40,509 bases of DNA from Bradyrhizobium sp. NAS96.2. GTDB taxonomy: Bacteria; Pseudomonadota; Alphaproteobacteria; Rhizobiales; Xanthobacteraceae. The position numbers and the translations under genes are program-made. Positions 15,966-24,424 of the stretch are shown here, piece after piece. The stretch lies in NCBI RefSeq assembly GCF_001908235.1, contig NZ_LGHK01000121.1, positions 1-40,509 of the forward strand, written 5' to 3'. Positions within the stretch are counted from its first letter, which is position 1. Every line of letters starts with the position of its first letter. The notes under the pieces were generated by a model. The model saw only the letters and a list, made by a program, of their open reading frames with translations. It had not been told where the DNA came from and searched no databases.

Positions 15966-17105
15966 CTAGTCGTCGTCGCTGTCGTCATCGTCGTCGTGTT
16001 CACGGTCACGAAATTCACCGCCGGCGGTCAGGCCCTCGATGGCCGTGGCGCCGTTCGCCTTGATCACCCGGCGCAGCGGGACCGAACTCTCGCTGCGCAA
16101 CGCCTCCATCAGCTGTTCCGAATGGGTGACGATCCAGATATCGGCGCGGCGCGACGCCTTGGCGATCAGCCTCGCCAACGGGCCCAGCAGCGATGGATGC
16201 AGGCTGGTCTCGGGCTCGTTCAGCGCGACGAACGGCGGCAGCCGATAGCCCATGAACACGGCGAGCAGGCAGATATATTTCAGCGTCCCGTCAGATAGTT
16301 CGTGGGCCTTGAACGGCCGCGGCATGTCCGCCTGTCGCAGCTCGAATTCGCACCGGCCGTTTTCTTCCCACGCGCGGAGCTCGGCACCCGGAAACGCATC
16401 CTCGATCGCATCCTGGAGGTCGGCCGCATCTTGTCTGATCGCGCTGAGCGTTGCCAAAGCGGCTGCCAGATCGCTGCCATCGGCGCTCAGCGACGGCGTC
16501 GTGATCGCAAGACAAGGCTTGCGGATCGGCGACGCCGGGTCGGTACGGAAATCGTGGTAGAAGCGCCAGCTCTGCAACGCGTTCCTGATCAGGCCGACTT
16601 CGGGACATGTCTGGCCGTCGAGGAAATCGGCGAGCGCGGTTTCCGACGGCAGCACCGCATCCCTGTGCTCGCTCCAGGCACCGCTCTCGCCGCGGACGCT
16701 GACATGCGAATTGGTCCGCTCCATCATCAGGACTTTTCGTTTGCCGTGGATCGCCTCGATGCGTTCGGACTTGATCATCGGCTCGCCGGGAAACGCCGCC
16801 TCGACCGGGCCTGGATGCCCGAGCTCGATCGAGTAATTGACGTGCTCGAATCTGGCCGCCAGCCGCAGCCGCCCATCCTCGCCCCGCTTGCGAAGCCCGG
16901 ACCAGCAGACCGAGTTCAATCCGCCTTCGTCGGCGATCGTGCGCGTGATCCGGCCGGTTGCCGCGTCGCGCAACAGCGACAGGGACTTGTAGAGATTGGA
17001 TTTGCCGACGCCGTTCTCGCCGATGAAGACGGATAGCGGTTGAATGGGCATGAAGAGCCGCCGAATCGAGCGATAATTCGAGATCGCAATGTCGGTCGGC
17101 CGCAT
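15966..17105 (-). CDS. Orphan AAA ATPase (AAA_21/SMC-like ABC ATPase fold)
   Basis: The 379-residue protein has a Walker A motif GENGVGKSN (29-37) directly after an N-terminal ISNYRSIRR strand, as in RecF/OLD-like ATPases. A LSDGT signature is followed by a Walker B-like LNEPETSLHP (~295), where the usual Asp before Glu is Asn, and by the H-loop IVTHSEQ. The C-terminus ends in an acidic run (HDDDDDSDDD). No nuclease, TOPRIM domain or toxin partner is adjacent. Such ATPases occur in defence systems and in housekeeping. The start is ATG at 17105; a GTG one codon upstream is possible. Confidence 0.85.
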   Translation of the reverse strand: MRPTDIAISNYRSIRRLFMPIQPLSVFIGENGVGKSNLYKSLSLLRDAATGRITRTIADEGGLNSVCWSGLRKRGEDGRLRLAARFEHVNYSIELGHPGPVEAAFPGEPMIKSERIEAIHGKRKVLMMERTNSHVSVRGESGAWSEHRDAVLPSETALADFLDGQTCPEVGLIRNALQSWRFYHDFRTDPASPIRKPCLAITTPSLSADGSDLAAALATLSAIRQDAADLQDAIEDAFPGAELRAWEENGRCEFELRQADMPRPFKAHELSDGTLKYICLLAVFMGYRLPPFVALNEPETSLHPSLLGPLARLIAKASRRADIWIVTHSEQLMEALRSESSVPLRRVIKANGATAIEGLTAGGEFRDREHDDDDDSDDD

Positions 17106-17146
17106 CACTTGCTCTCAGTCCTCGGGTTGCCTGTACGCTCCCCGTT

Positions 17147-17171
17147 CAATCCAGAGCTGCAATCTGGATTG
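17147..17171. other. Hairpin downstream of the RND pump operon
   Basis: A perfect 9-bp stem (CAATCCAGA/TCTGGATTG, 7-base loop) lies between the pump stop and the ATPase start, both on the minus strand. No U-run follows on the minus strand. It may be a mRNA 3'-end stabiliser or a weak terminator. Confidence 0.35.
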
Positions 17172-17221
17172 GCAAGTTTGCGAAAGCAAGGCGCTGATCC
17201 GATCGGCACCGGTCGCGGACA

Positions 17222-20200
17222 TCAGTGGCCGCCCGTTACCGGCGCAGGCGGGCCGTAGACTTCCGGCTTCTCGACCTTCTCCCGGTCACCGGCGAGCACG
17301 CGCTGCACGCTGACAAAGAACACCGGCACCAAGAGCAGCGCGAGGATCACGACGGCGATCATGCCGCCCATCACTGACGTGCCGAGCGCCTGCTGGCTGG
17401 CGCCGCCGGCGCCGGTCGCGATCGCCATCGGCAGCACGCCGCAGACGAAGGCAAGGCCGGTCATCAGGATCGGGCGGAATCTGAGGCTGCACGCCTCGAT
17501 GGTCGCCTCGACCAGCGGCTTGCCCTGCGCCCGCAGGTCCTTGGCGAACTCGATGATCAGGATCGCGTCCTTGGCGGCAAGGCCGATGATGGTGATCAGG
17601 CCGACGGTGAAATAGACGTCGTTCGACAGTCCGCGCAGCGTCGCCGCCACCACGGCGCCGAGAATGCCGAGCGGGATGGTGAGCAGCACCGCGAGCGGAA
17701 TGGTCCAGCTCTCGTAGAGCGCCGCAAGCAGCAGGAACACCACCAGCACCGACAGCGCGAGCAGGAACGGCGCCTGCGAGCCCGACAGCTTCTCCTGCAG
17801 CGACTGGCCGGTCCATTCATAGCCGAAGCCGCGCGGCAGCTTGTCGGCGAGCCGCTCCATCTCCGCGATCGCATCGCCCGAGGTGAAGCCCGGCTTCGCC
17901 TCGCCGGAGATGCGCACCGCCGGATAGTAGTTGAAGCCCGCGATCTGCGTCGGGCCCTTGGTCCATTCGATGGTGGCGAACGCCGAGAACGGCACCAATT
18001 GCCCGCGGCTGTTCTTGACGTTGTAATTCAGGATGTCGTCCGCGTTCATGCGGCTGGTCTTGTCAGCCTGCACGATGACGCGCTGCATGCGCCCGCGGTT
18101 CGGGAAGTCGTTGATGTAGTTCGAGCCGAGATTGGTCGAAATCGTGTTGTTGATGTCCTCGAAGGTGAGGCCGAACGCGCCGGCCTTCTCGCGGTCGATC
18201 ATCAGATTGACCTGCGGCGCCGGCGGCAGGCCTTCGACATAGACCTTCTGCAGGATCGGGCTCGCATTGGCTTCCGCGATCAGTCGGTCGCTTGCTGCGA
18301 TCAGCGCCGCATAGCCCTTCTGGCCGCGGTCCTGCAAGCGGAAGGAGAAGCCCGAGGAGTTACCGAGGTTGTCGATCGGAGGCGGCTGCAGCGCCGAGAT
18401 CCTGGCATCGCGGATCGACGACAGGTCGCGGTTGATGTCGGCGACGATGGCGGCAGCCGAATCCTTCGGGCCGCGCTCCGACCAGTCCTTCAGCGTGATG
18501 AAGGCCTGTGCGGTGTTCATGCCCTGGCCGAGGAAGCTGAAGCCGGTGAGGAACGTGACGTTCTCGATGCCGGCGCGATCCTTCAGGTACTTCTCGACCT
18601 GCTCGACCGCACCTTCCGTGCGCGCATAGGACGACTCCGACGGCGTCTGCACGTCGGTCGTGATGAAGCCCTGGTCGTCGACCGGGAGGAAGCCGCCGGG
18701 CAGCCGCACGAAGCCGTAGGCGACGCCTGCGAACAGCACGAGGTAGATCAGCATCAGGCGGCCGGTGCGCTTCAGCGAGGCCTGCACGGTGCGCGTGTAG
18801 CCGGCGCGGCCGTTGTCGAGCACGCGGTTGAACCAGCCGAACACGCCCTTGCGGGCATGGCCGTGGCCCTTCTCGACCGGCTTGAGCAGCGTCGCGCACA
18901 GCGCCGGCGTCAGCGACAGCGCGAGCAGCGCCGAGAACGCGATCGCCGCCACCATGGTGACCGAGAACTGGCGGTAGATGATGCCGACCGAGCCGGGGAA
19001 GAACGCCATCGGCACGAACACCGCCATCAGCACCAGCGTGATGCCGATGATGGCGCCGGTGATCTGCGACATCGCCTTGCGGGTGGCTTCCTTCGGCGGC
19101 AGGCCCTCTTCGGCCATGATGCGCTCGACGTTCTCGACCACGACAATGGCGTCGTCGACCAGGATGCCGACCGCCAGCACCATGCCGAACATGGTCAGCA
19201 TGTTGATGGAGTAGCCTACGGCCATCAGGGTGGCGCAGGTACCGAGCAGCGCCACCGGCACCACGATGGTCGGGATGATGGTGTAGCGGATGTTCTGCAG
19301 GAACAGGAACATCACGATGAAGACCAGCACCACCGCCTCGACCAGGGTCATCAGGACCTTCTCGATCGAGGCCTTCACCACCGGCGTGATGTTGTAGGGG
19401 ATTTCGTAGGAGATGTTGGCCGGGAAGAAGCGCGACAGCTCCTTCATCTTGGCCTCGACCGCGCTCGCGGTCGCCAGCGCGTTGCCCTTCGGAGACAGCA
19501 GCACCGACAGGCCGGCCGTCGGCTTGCCGTCGAGACGGGTGTTGAACTGGTAGCTGAGGCCGCCGATCTCGATCCGCGCGACGTCGCGCAGGCGGACCGT
19601 CGAGCCGTCGGCATTGGCGCGCAGGATGATCGCGCCGAACTCGTCGGGCGAGGAGAGCTGGCCCTTCACCAGCACCTGCGCGGAAATCTTCTGCGTATCG
19701 GTGCTCGGCTCGGCGCCGATGCTGCCGGAGGCGACCTGGGCGTTCTGCGCCGTGATCGCCCGGTTGACGTCATCGGCCGACAGGCCGTAGCCCACCAGCT
19801 TGGCCGGATCGATCCAGATGCGCAAGCTGCGCTCGGTCGAATACAGCGTGGCACGGCCGACGCCGGGGATGCGGCGCACCTCGCCCAGCACGTTGCGGAT
19901 CATGAAGTCGCCGAGGCCCACTTCATCCAGCGAGCCGTCGGTCGAGTTCAGCGTGATGATCTGCAGCACCGCAGACGAGGCTTCCTCGACCAGGATGCCC
20001 TGCTGGATCACGGCGCGCGGCAGCCGCGCCTCGACGCGCTTGAGGCGGTTCTGCACCTCGACCGAAGCCTGGCTGGTGTCAGTGCCCGGCTTGAAGTTGG
20101 CGATGATCTCGACCTGGCCGAGCGAGTCGGAGGTGGATTCGAAGTTCAGGATGTTGGCGGCGCCGTTGAGCTCCTCCTCGATCAGCCGCGTCACGCTGTT

Positions 20201-20374
20201 GTACAGGTTCTCCGGCGACGCGCCGGGATAGCTCGTCGAGATCGAGATCGAGGGCGGCGCGATGATCGGGTACTGCGCGACCGCGAGCAGCGGGATCGAG
20301 ATCGCGCCGATCAGACAGATGAACAGCGCGACGACCCAGGCGAAGATCGGCCTGCCGATGAAGAAGCCGGGCAT
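17222..20374 (-). CDS. RND multidrug efflux permease (HAE1 family, AcrB/MexB-like)
   Basis: The 1050-residue inner-membrane pump has the typical N-terminus (FFIGRPIFAWVVALFICL), two large periplasmic loops and twelve predicted membrane spans. The proton-relay Asp pair lies in span 4 (GILVDDAIVVVENVERIM, near 407-408). The second half has the usual late-membrane motifs (AALYESWTIPLAVLL, GLAAKDAILIIEFAKD). It exports hydrophobic or amphiphilic compounds together with the adaptor encoded 6 bases upstream. No outer-membrane channel gene is nearby, so a TolC homologue elsewhere must complete it. The substrate cannot be told from sequence. Confidence 0.95.
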   Translation of the reverse strand: MPGFFIGRPIFAWVVALFICLIGAISIPLLAVAQYPIIAPPSISISTSYPGASPENLYNSVTRLIEEELNGAANILNFESTSDSLGQVEIIANFKPGTDTSQASVEVQNRLKRVEARLPRAVIQQGILVEEASSAVLQIITLNSTDGSLDEVGLGDFMIRNVLGEVRRIPGVGRATLYSTERSLRIWIDPAKLVGYGLSADDVNRAITAQNAQVASGSIGAEPSTDTQKISAQVLVKGQLSSPDEFGAIILRANADGSTVRLRDVARIEIGGLSYQFNTRLDGKPTAGLSVLLSPKGNALATASAVEAKMKELSRFFPANISYEIPYNITPVVKASIEKVLMTLVEAVVLVFIVMFLFLQNIRYTIIPTIVVPVALLGTCATLMAVGYSINMLTMFGMVLAVGILVDDAIVVVENVERIMAEEGLPPKEATRKAMSQITGAIIGITLVLMAVFVPMAFFPGSVGIIYRQFSVTMVAAIAFSALLALSLTPALCATLLKPVEKGHGHARKGVFGWFNRVLDNGRAGYTRTVQASLKRTGRLMLIYLVLFAGVAYGFVRLPGGFLPVDDQGFITTDVQTPSESSYARTEGAVEQVEKYLKDRAGIENVTFLTGFSFLGQGMNTAQAFITLKDWSERGPKDSAAAIVADINRDLSSIRDARISALQPPPIDNLGNSSGFSFRLQDRGQKGYAALIAASDRLIAEANASPILQKVYVEGLPPAPQVNLMIDREKAGAFGLTFEDINNTISTNLGSNYINDFPNRGRMQRVIVQADKTSRMNADDILNYNVKNSRGQLVPFSAFATIEWTKGPTQIAGFNYYPAVRISGEAKPGFTSGDAIAEMERLADKLPRGFGYEWTGQSLQEKLSGSQAPFLLALSVLVVFLLLAALYESWTIPLAVLLTIPLGILGAVVAATLRGLSNDVYFTVGLITIIGLAAKDAILIIEFAKDLRAQGKPLVEATIEACSLRFRPILMTGLAFVCGVLPMAIATGAGGASQQALGTSVMGGMIAVVILALLLVPVFFVSVQRVLAGDREKVEKPEVYGPPAPVTGGH

Positions 20375-20380
20375 GTCGGA

Positions 20381-21583
20381 TCACCGCACCGCGTGCGCGG
20401 TCTGCTGCGAATCCGTTGCCGAAGCAGCGTCGATCTCACGCCAGGCCAGCGGCCGCACCTTGTCGCCGGCGGCGAATTTCTGGAACCCCTCGACGACGAC
20501 CTTGTCGCCGGCCTTGAGGCCTTCGCTCACGAACCAGGAACCGCCCTGCAGCGAGCCGGTGCGCACCGGCTGCACCGCGACGTGATTGTCGTCCTTGACG
20601 ACGAACACCTCGCTGCCGCCGCCGCCATTGCGCTGGATCGCCTGCTGCGGCACCGCGATCGCATCGCTGTCGATGCCCTGCTCGATCAGCACGCGGACAT
20701 ACATGCCCGGCAGCAGGATGCGATGCGGGTTGGGGAATTCGCCGCGCAGGGTGACCTGCCCGGTATAGGCATCGACCTTGGCGTCGGAGAACAACAGCTT
20801 GCCCGGCACCGGATAGATCGAGCCGTCGTCGAGCACGAGGCGGACCTTCATCGCATCAGGCGCGATGCGCTCGAGGTCGCCGCTCTCGAAGGCGCGGCGG
20901 AGCTGGTTCATCTCGGTCACCGACTGCTGGAAGTCGGCGTAGATCGGATCGAGCTGCTGGATGGTCGCAAGGCTCGCGGCGTCGTTCTGCACGACGAGCG
21001 CGCCTTCGCTGATGACCGCAGCACCGATGGTGCCGTCGATCGGCGCACGGATCGTTGCATAGTCCAGGTTGAGCTTCGCACGCGCGACGTCGGCCTCACG
21101 GCCCTGCACGTCGGCTTCGGCCTGCTTCAGGTTGGCGATCGCCTTCTCGTTTTCGGCCTCGGAGGTCGCGCGCTGTTGGGTGAGCGTCGCGATACGGCGG
21201 GCCTGCAGCGCGGTCTGCTCGAGCACGGCCTTGGCGCGCGCCAGCGCCGCCTCGGTCGACTGCAATTCGACTTCGAACGGGCGCGGATCAATCTGATACA
21301 GGGGATCGCCGACCTTCACCTCGCTGCCCTGATGGAACATGCGGTTGACGACGATGCCCGAGACGCGCGGGCGCACCTCGGAAACACGGGTCGGGGCGAT
21401 GCGGCCCGGCAGCTCGCGCACCATCGCGCGCGCCTGCGGCTTCACGGTGACCACGCTGACGTCCGGCTCGGGTGCTTGCACGGCGGCGGTTGCCGAATTC
21501 GGTTCGTCGCAGCCGGCAAGCAGTGGCGCCGTCACGGCCAGCATCAGAGCAATGCATGCCGATTGCGCGCGAAGTCCAGACAT
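20381..21583 (-). CDS. RND efflux periplasmic adaptor lipoprotein (AcrA/MexA-like)
   Basis: The 400-residue protein has a lipoprotein signal with lipobox LLAGC (Cys25) and Asp at +2, favouring inner-membrane retention. Next come a lipoyl/barrel-sandwich half (RVSGIVVNRMFHQGSEVKVG), a long helical hairpin (~95-165), the second lipoyl half (TIRAPIDGTIGAA) and beta-barrel/membrane-proximal parts. It bridges the permease to an outer-membrane channel. I choose ATG 21583, since the lipoprotein signal starts there and AGGGG precedes it; an upstream in-frame start adds an unlikely extension. Confidence 0.93.
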   Translation of the reverse strand: MSGLRAQSACIALMLAVTAPLLAGCDEPNSATAAVQAPEPDVSVVTVKPQARAMVRELPGRIAPTRVSEVRPRVSGIVVNRMFHQGSEVKVGDPLYQIDPRPFEVELQSTEAALARAKAVLEQTALQARRIATLTQQRATSEAENEKAIANLKQAEADVQGREADVARAKLNLDYATIRAPIDGTIGAAVISEGALVVQNDAASLATIQQLDPIYADFQQSVTEMNQLRRAFESGDLERIAPDAMKVRLVLDDGSIYPVPGKLLFSDAKVDAYTGQVTLRGEFPNPHRILLPGMYVRVLIEQGIDSDAIAVPQQAIQRNGGGGSEVFVVKDDNHVAVQPVRTGSLQGGSWFVSEGLKAGDKVVVEGFQKFAAGDKVRPLAWREIDAASATDSQQTAHAVR

Positions 21584-22123
21584 TGAGATGATCGCCCCTG
21601 AAAGGTTTGGGCAAACGAACGGCGGTGTCACGGCGACAGCGCTCGCGTTGCTGCGGTGAAAATAAAATCTGCTTGCTGCGACGCAATGCGTTTCTCGGGC
21701 GGCTCATTGTCACAGAACGCTATCACCCTGATTTCGCGGCATGTTTTATCTTGTCACCGCATTGTGAGCGGGTTCCATCGCAGGCTGTGGGAATGCGTTA
21801 AGGACTGCGTGCGCGGGAACGCGCCATTTTGCCTGCGCAGGAATGCCACAGATTGCAAACTCGTAATGCGCGGCGCGCGAATCACCTACCGCCGCGCACC
21901 CCACCAAGCGGTGCAACCCGCGTGCGTCTCGCGATCCGCGCGTGGGATTGGCGCCGTCTGTACACGCTGATGCGCCCACTCCCCGGAAAGCTGCGCAAAG
22001 CGGCAACAGTCCACTCCGTATCAACCCCAGGTTCTGCCATCCGCCTTTGGATTCGGCTTTCCTCACTCAGCCGCTGTGCCATATTGCTGACAGATGCGGC
22101 CTTCGCGAACGGATGACCCGGCA
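21584..22123. other. 540-base non-coding gap between efflux operon and stator pair
   Basis: The gap holds the divergent promoters. Two TTGTCAC copies (21707-21713 and 21751-21757, 44 bases apart) with a similar TATCACC between them could bind a regulator of the efflux genes. No adjacent TetR or MarR gene exists. The stretch 21800-22090 shows no convincing gene or element. Confidence 0.3.
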
Positions 22124-23122
22124 ATGCCCCCTTCCCGATCCGAGATGGAGATCGAACTGAGCAAGCTGTCCTCGCCCAGGATCTTCCTGGTGCGGATGCT
22201 GGTCTTCCTGGTGCTCTGCGGCCTGGTCGGGGTCGTGCTGTACAAGCAGATCGTCACCGCCTTCTTCGCCAATCCCGGGCTGAACGCCCTGATCGGCGCG
22301 GTGCTTCTGATCGGCATCATCCTGGCGTTCCGGCAGGTGATCCGGCTCTATCCAGAGGTTGCCTGGGTCAATAATTTCCGCATCGCCGATCCCGGCCTTG
22401 CGATCGAGCGCCGCCCGACGCTGCTTGCGCCGATGGCCGCCATTCTCGGCGGCGAGCGTACGGGGCGGATGTCGATCTCGCAGCAGACCATGCGGCATCT
22501 GCTCGATTCGATCGCAACCCGCCTCGATGAAGCCCGCGACATCTCGCGCTACATGACCGGCCTTCTGGTGTTCCTCGGCCTGCTCGGCACCTTCTGGGGC
22601 CTGATCGAGACGGTCGGCTCGGTCGGCAAGGTGATCGACGGGCTCAAGGTCGGCGGCGACGCCGGCGCGCTGTTCGACACGCTGAAGGAGGGCCTTGCCG
22701 CCCCGCTCGGCGGCATGGGCATCTCGTTCTCGTCGTCGCTGTTCGGCCTCGCCGGCTCGCTGATCCTCGGCTTCCTCGATCTGCAATCGAGCCAGGCCCA
22801 GAACCGCTTCTACACCGACCTCGAGGACTGGCTCGCCACCACCGTGCGCGGCATTTCCGGCGACGGCGTCGGTGCCGGCGGTGCCGATTTGCAGGGCGCG
22901 ATCGACCGGCTGCGTGCCACCTTCGAGGAAGGCGGCGCCGCCGGCAGCGGCCGCAACACCACGGCGGCGATGGCCAATCTTGCCGAGGCGATCCAGGGGC
23001 TGGTTGCGCACATGCGCACCGAGCAACAGATGATCCGCGAATGGGCCGACGGCCAGGGCGAGCAGAACCGCGAGATCAAGCGGCTGCTCGAACGCCTCGC
23101 GCGCCAGCCCGAGAAGAGCTGA
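22124..23122 (+). CDS. MotA/TolQ/ExbB-like proton-channel protein
   Basis: The product is about 332 residues. Two N-terminal membrane spans (FLVRMLVFLVLCGLVGVVLY and LNALIGAVLLIGIILAF) are followed by a cytoplasmic stretch. Then comes the channel-forming pair (TGLLVFLGLLGTFWGLIETV and GISFSSSLFGLAGSLILGF), which resembles MotA/TolQ. The C-terminal ~110 residues are hydrophilic and helical. An OmpA/MotB-like gene follows after 87 bases, so the two should form an ion-driven stator complex. No flagellar gene is nearby, so flagellar motility is not implied. An alternative ATG at 22094 would add ten residues. Confidence 0.85.
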   Translation: MPPSRSEMEIELSKLSSPRIFLVRMLVFLVLCGLVGVVLYKQIVTAFFANPGLNALIGAVLLIGIILAFRQVIRLYPEVAWVNNFRIADPGLAIERRPTLLAPMAAILGGERTGRMSISQQTMRHLLDSIATRLDEARDISRYMTGLLVFLGLLGTFWGLIETVGSVGKVIDGLKVGGDAGALFDTLKEGLAAPLGGMGISFSSSLFGLAGSLILGFLDLQSSQAQNRFYTDLEDWLATTVRGISGDGVGAGGADLQGAIDRLRATFEEGGAAGSGRNTTAAMANLAEAIQGLVAHMRTEQQMIREWADGQGEQNREIKRLLERLARQPEKS

Positions 23123-23140
23123 GAGGGGCCTGGAGGATTT

Positions 23141-23190
23141 GGGTCCCGCCTCTGCGGAGCGGCGTTGCACGTCGCACCGCGTCCGGGACA
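23141..23190. repeat. Intergenic repeat with GTCCCG/CGGGAC ends
   Basis: The segment runs from GTCCCG (23143) to CGGGAC (ending 23189) with TCTGCGGAGCGGCGTTGCAC inside. I recall near-identical copies (CTCTGCGGAGCAGCG...) between many Bradyrhizobium genes. It fills the gap between the two stator genes, ending just before the AGGAG ribosome site of the second. Confidence 0.5.
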
Positions 23191-23209
23191 CGAGAGAGGA
23201 GATTGTTTG

Positions 23210-24241
23210 ATGGCCCTCGCCCGCTCGCGCCGCAGCGAATCCGGCTTCAACTACTGGCCCGGCTTTGTCGACGCGCTGTCGACGCTGGTGCTGTCGATCG
23301 TGTTCCTGCTTTCGGTGTTCCTCGTCGTGCAGTTCTTCCTGTCGCAGGAAGTCACAGGCAAGGACAAGGCGCTGGAGCAGCTCACCGCCAAGATCGCCCA
23401 GCTCAACGAGCTGTTGTCGCTGGAGAAGCTCTCCAAGCTGACGCTCGACGACCAGGTGTCGCAGCTCCGCGCCGGCCTCGCCTCTGCCGAGGGCGAGCGC
23501 GACCGCATGAAGGGGCTGTATGAAGGGCTCGCCAATTCCGGCAACGACGCGCAGGGCCGCGCCAACGAGCTCAACAAGGCGCTGGAGTCCGAAAAGAGCG
23601 TGTCGTCGCGCGCGCTGGCGCAGATCGAGGTGCTGAACCAGCAGATCAGCGCGCTGCGCCGCCAGCTCGCCGCGCTCGAGGAGGCGCTCGACGCCTCCGA
23701 GAAGCGCGACAAGGAATCGCAGAACCGGATCGCCGATCTCGGCCAGCGGCTCAACGTCGCGCTGGCGCAGCGGGTGCAGGAATTGTCGAAATATCGCTCG
23801 GAATTCTTCGGCCGGCTGCGTGCGATCCTCGGCAACCGCCCCGATATCCGCATCGTCGGCGACCGCTTCGTGTTCCAGTCCGAAGTGTTCTTCGACACCG
23901 GCCAGGCCACCTTGCTGCCGGAAGGCAAGACCGAGCTCGATACCGTGGCGAACGCGCTGATCGACCTCGACAAGCAGATTCCACCCGAGATCGCCTGGGT
24001 GTTGCGGGTCGACGGCCACACCGACGTGCGGCCGATCACCAACAGTCCGCTGTTCAAGTCGAACTGGGAATTGTCCTCGGCGCGCGCGATCTCGGTGGTG
24101 CAATATCTGATCTCGCTCGGCGTGCCGGCGCAGCGCCTGGTCGCCGCCGGCTTCGCCGAATTCCAGCCGCTCGACACCGCGCAAACCGAAGACGCCTACA
24201 AGCGCAACCGCCGCATCGAGCTGAAGCTGACGGAGAAGTAA
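23210..24241 (+). CDS. MotB/OmpA-like peptidoglycan-anchoring stator partner
   Basis: The 343-residue protein has one N-terminal membrane span (~20-45). The sequence FVDALSTL enters it with an Asp where MotB has its proton-carrying Asp. A long periplasmic coiled coil (~50-205) follows, then a C-terminal OmpA/Pal-type peptidoglycan-binding domain (~225-343) with VDGHTDVRP, LSSARAISVVQYL and NRRIELKL. The AGGAG site before ATG 23210 is strong. With the preceding MotA/TolQ-like gene it likely forms a proton-driven complex across the envelope. The very long coiled coil is unlike standard MotB. Confidence 0.87.
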   Translation: MALARSRRSESGFNYWPGFVDALSTLVLSIVFLLSVFLVVQFFLSQEVTGKDKALEQLTAKIAQLNELLSLEKLSKLTLDDQVSQLRAGLASAEGERDRMKGLYEGLANSGNDAQGRANELNKALESEKSVSSRALAQIEVLNQQISALRRQLAALEEALDASEKRDKESQNRIADLGQRLNVALAQRVQELSKYRSEFFGRLRAILGNRPDIRIVGDRFVFQSEVFFDTGQATLLPEGKTELDTVANALIDLDKQIPPEIAWVLRVDGHTDVRPITNSPLFKSNWELSSARAISVVQYLISLGVPAQRLVAAGFAEFQPLDTAQTEDAYKRNRRIELKLTEK

Positions 24242-24272
24242 GGCGGTGGTCAACCGCTCGCTCCACATACGG

Positions 24273-24377
24273 TGTCATCACCCGCGAAAGCGGGTGATCT
24301 AGTATTCCAGAGACGTCAGTGCTGGAGCCGAGAGGCCGCGGCGTACTGGATCGCCCGGTCGAGCCGGGCGATGACAG
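24273..24377. repeat. Intergenic inverted repeat with terminator-like hairpin
   Basis: The ends are TGTCATCACCCGC (24273) and GGGCGATGACAG (ending 24377). The left arm holds a perfect 8-bp hairpin with GAAA loop (TCACCCGC/GCGGGTGA, 24278-24297). The right arm holds GCCCGG/CCGGGC. It lies between the stator operon and the convergent aldo/keto reductase, where it can end transcription from both sides. It matches a dispersed Bradyrhizobium element type. Confidence 0.65.
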
Positions 24378-24424
24378 GTGTAGCTGGGGACACAGGCGCG
24401 CGCGTCGCGTATTGACCGCTGCGC

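Noticed and set aside
17999..21586. A 1195-codon open frame on the plus strand, antisense to the efflux genes
   Set aside because: High GC and codon bias of the real genes keep the opposite frame open. The product is Arg/Asp/His-rich without domains, while the minus strand encodes clear RND proteins.
22067..24268. A 733-codon minus-strand frame opposite the stator pair
   Set aside because: It is antisense to two genes with clear membrane and OmpA motifs, and its composition is shadow-like.
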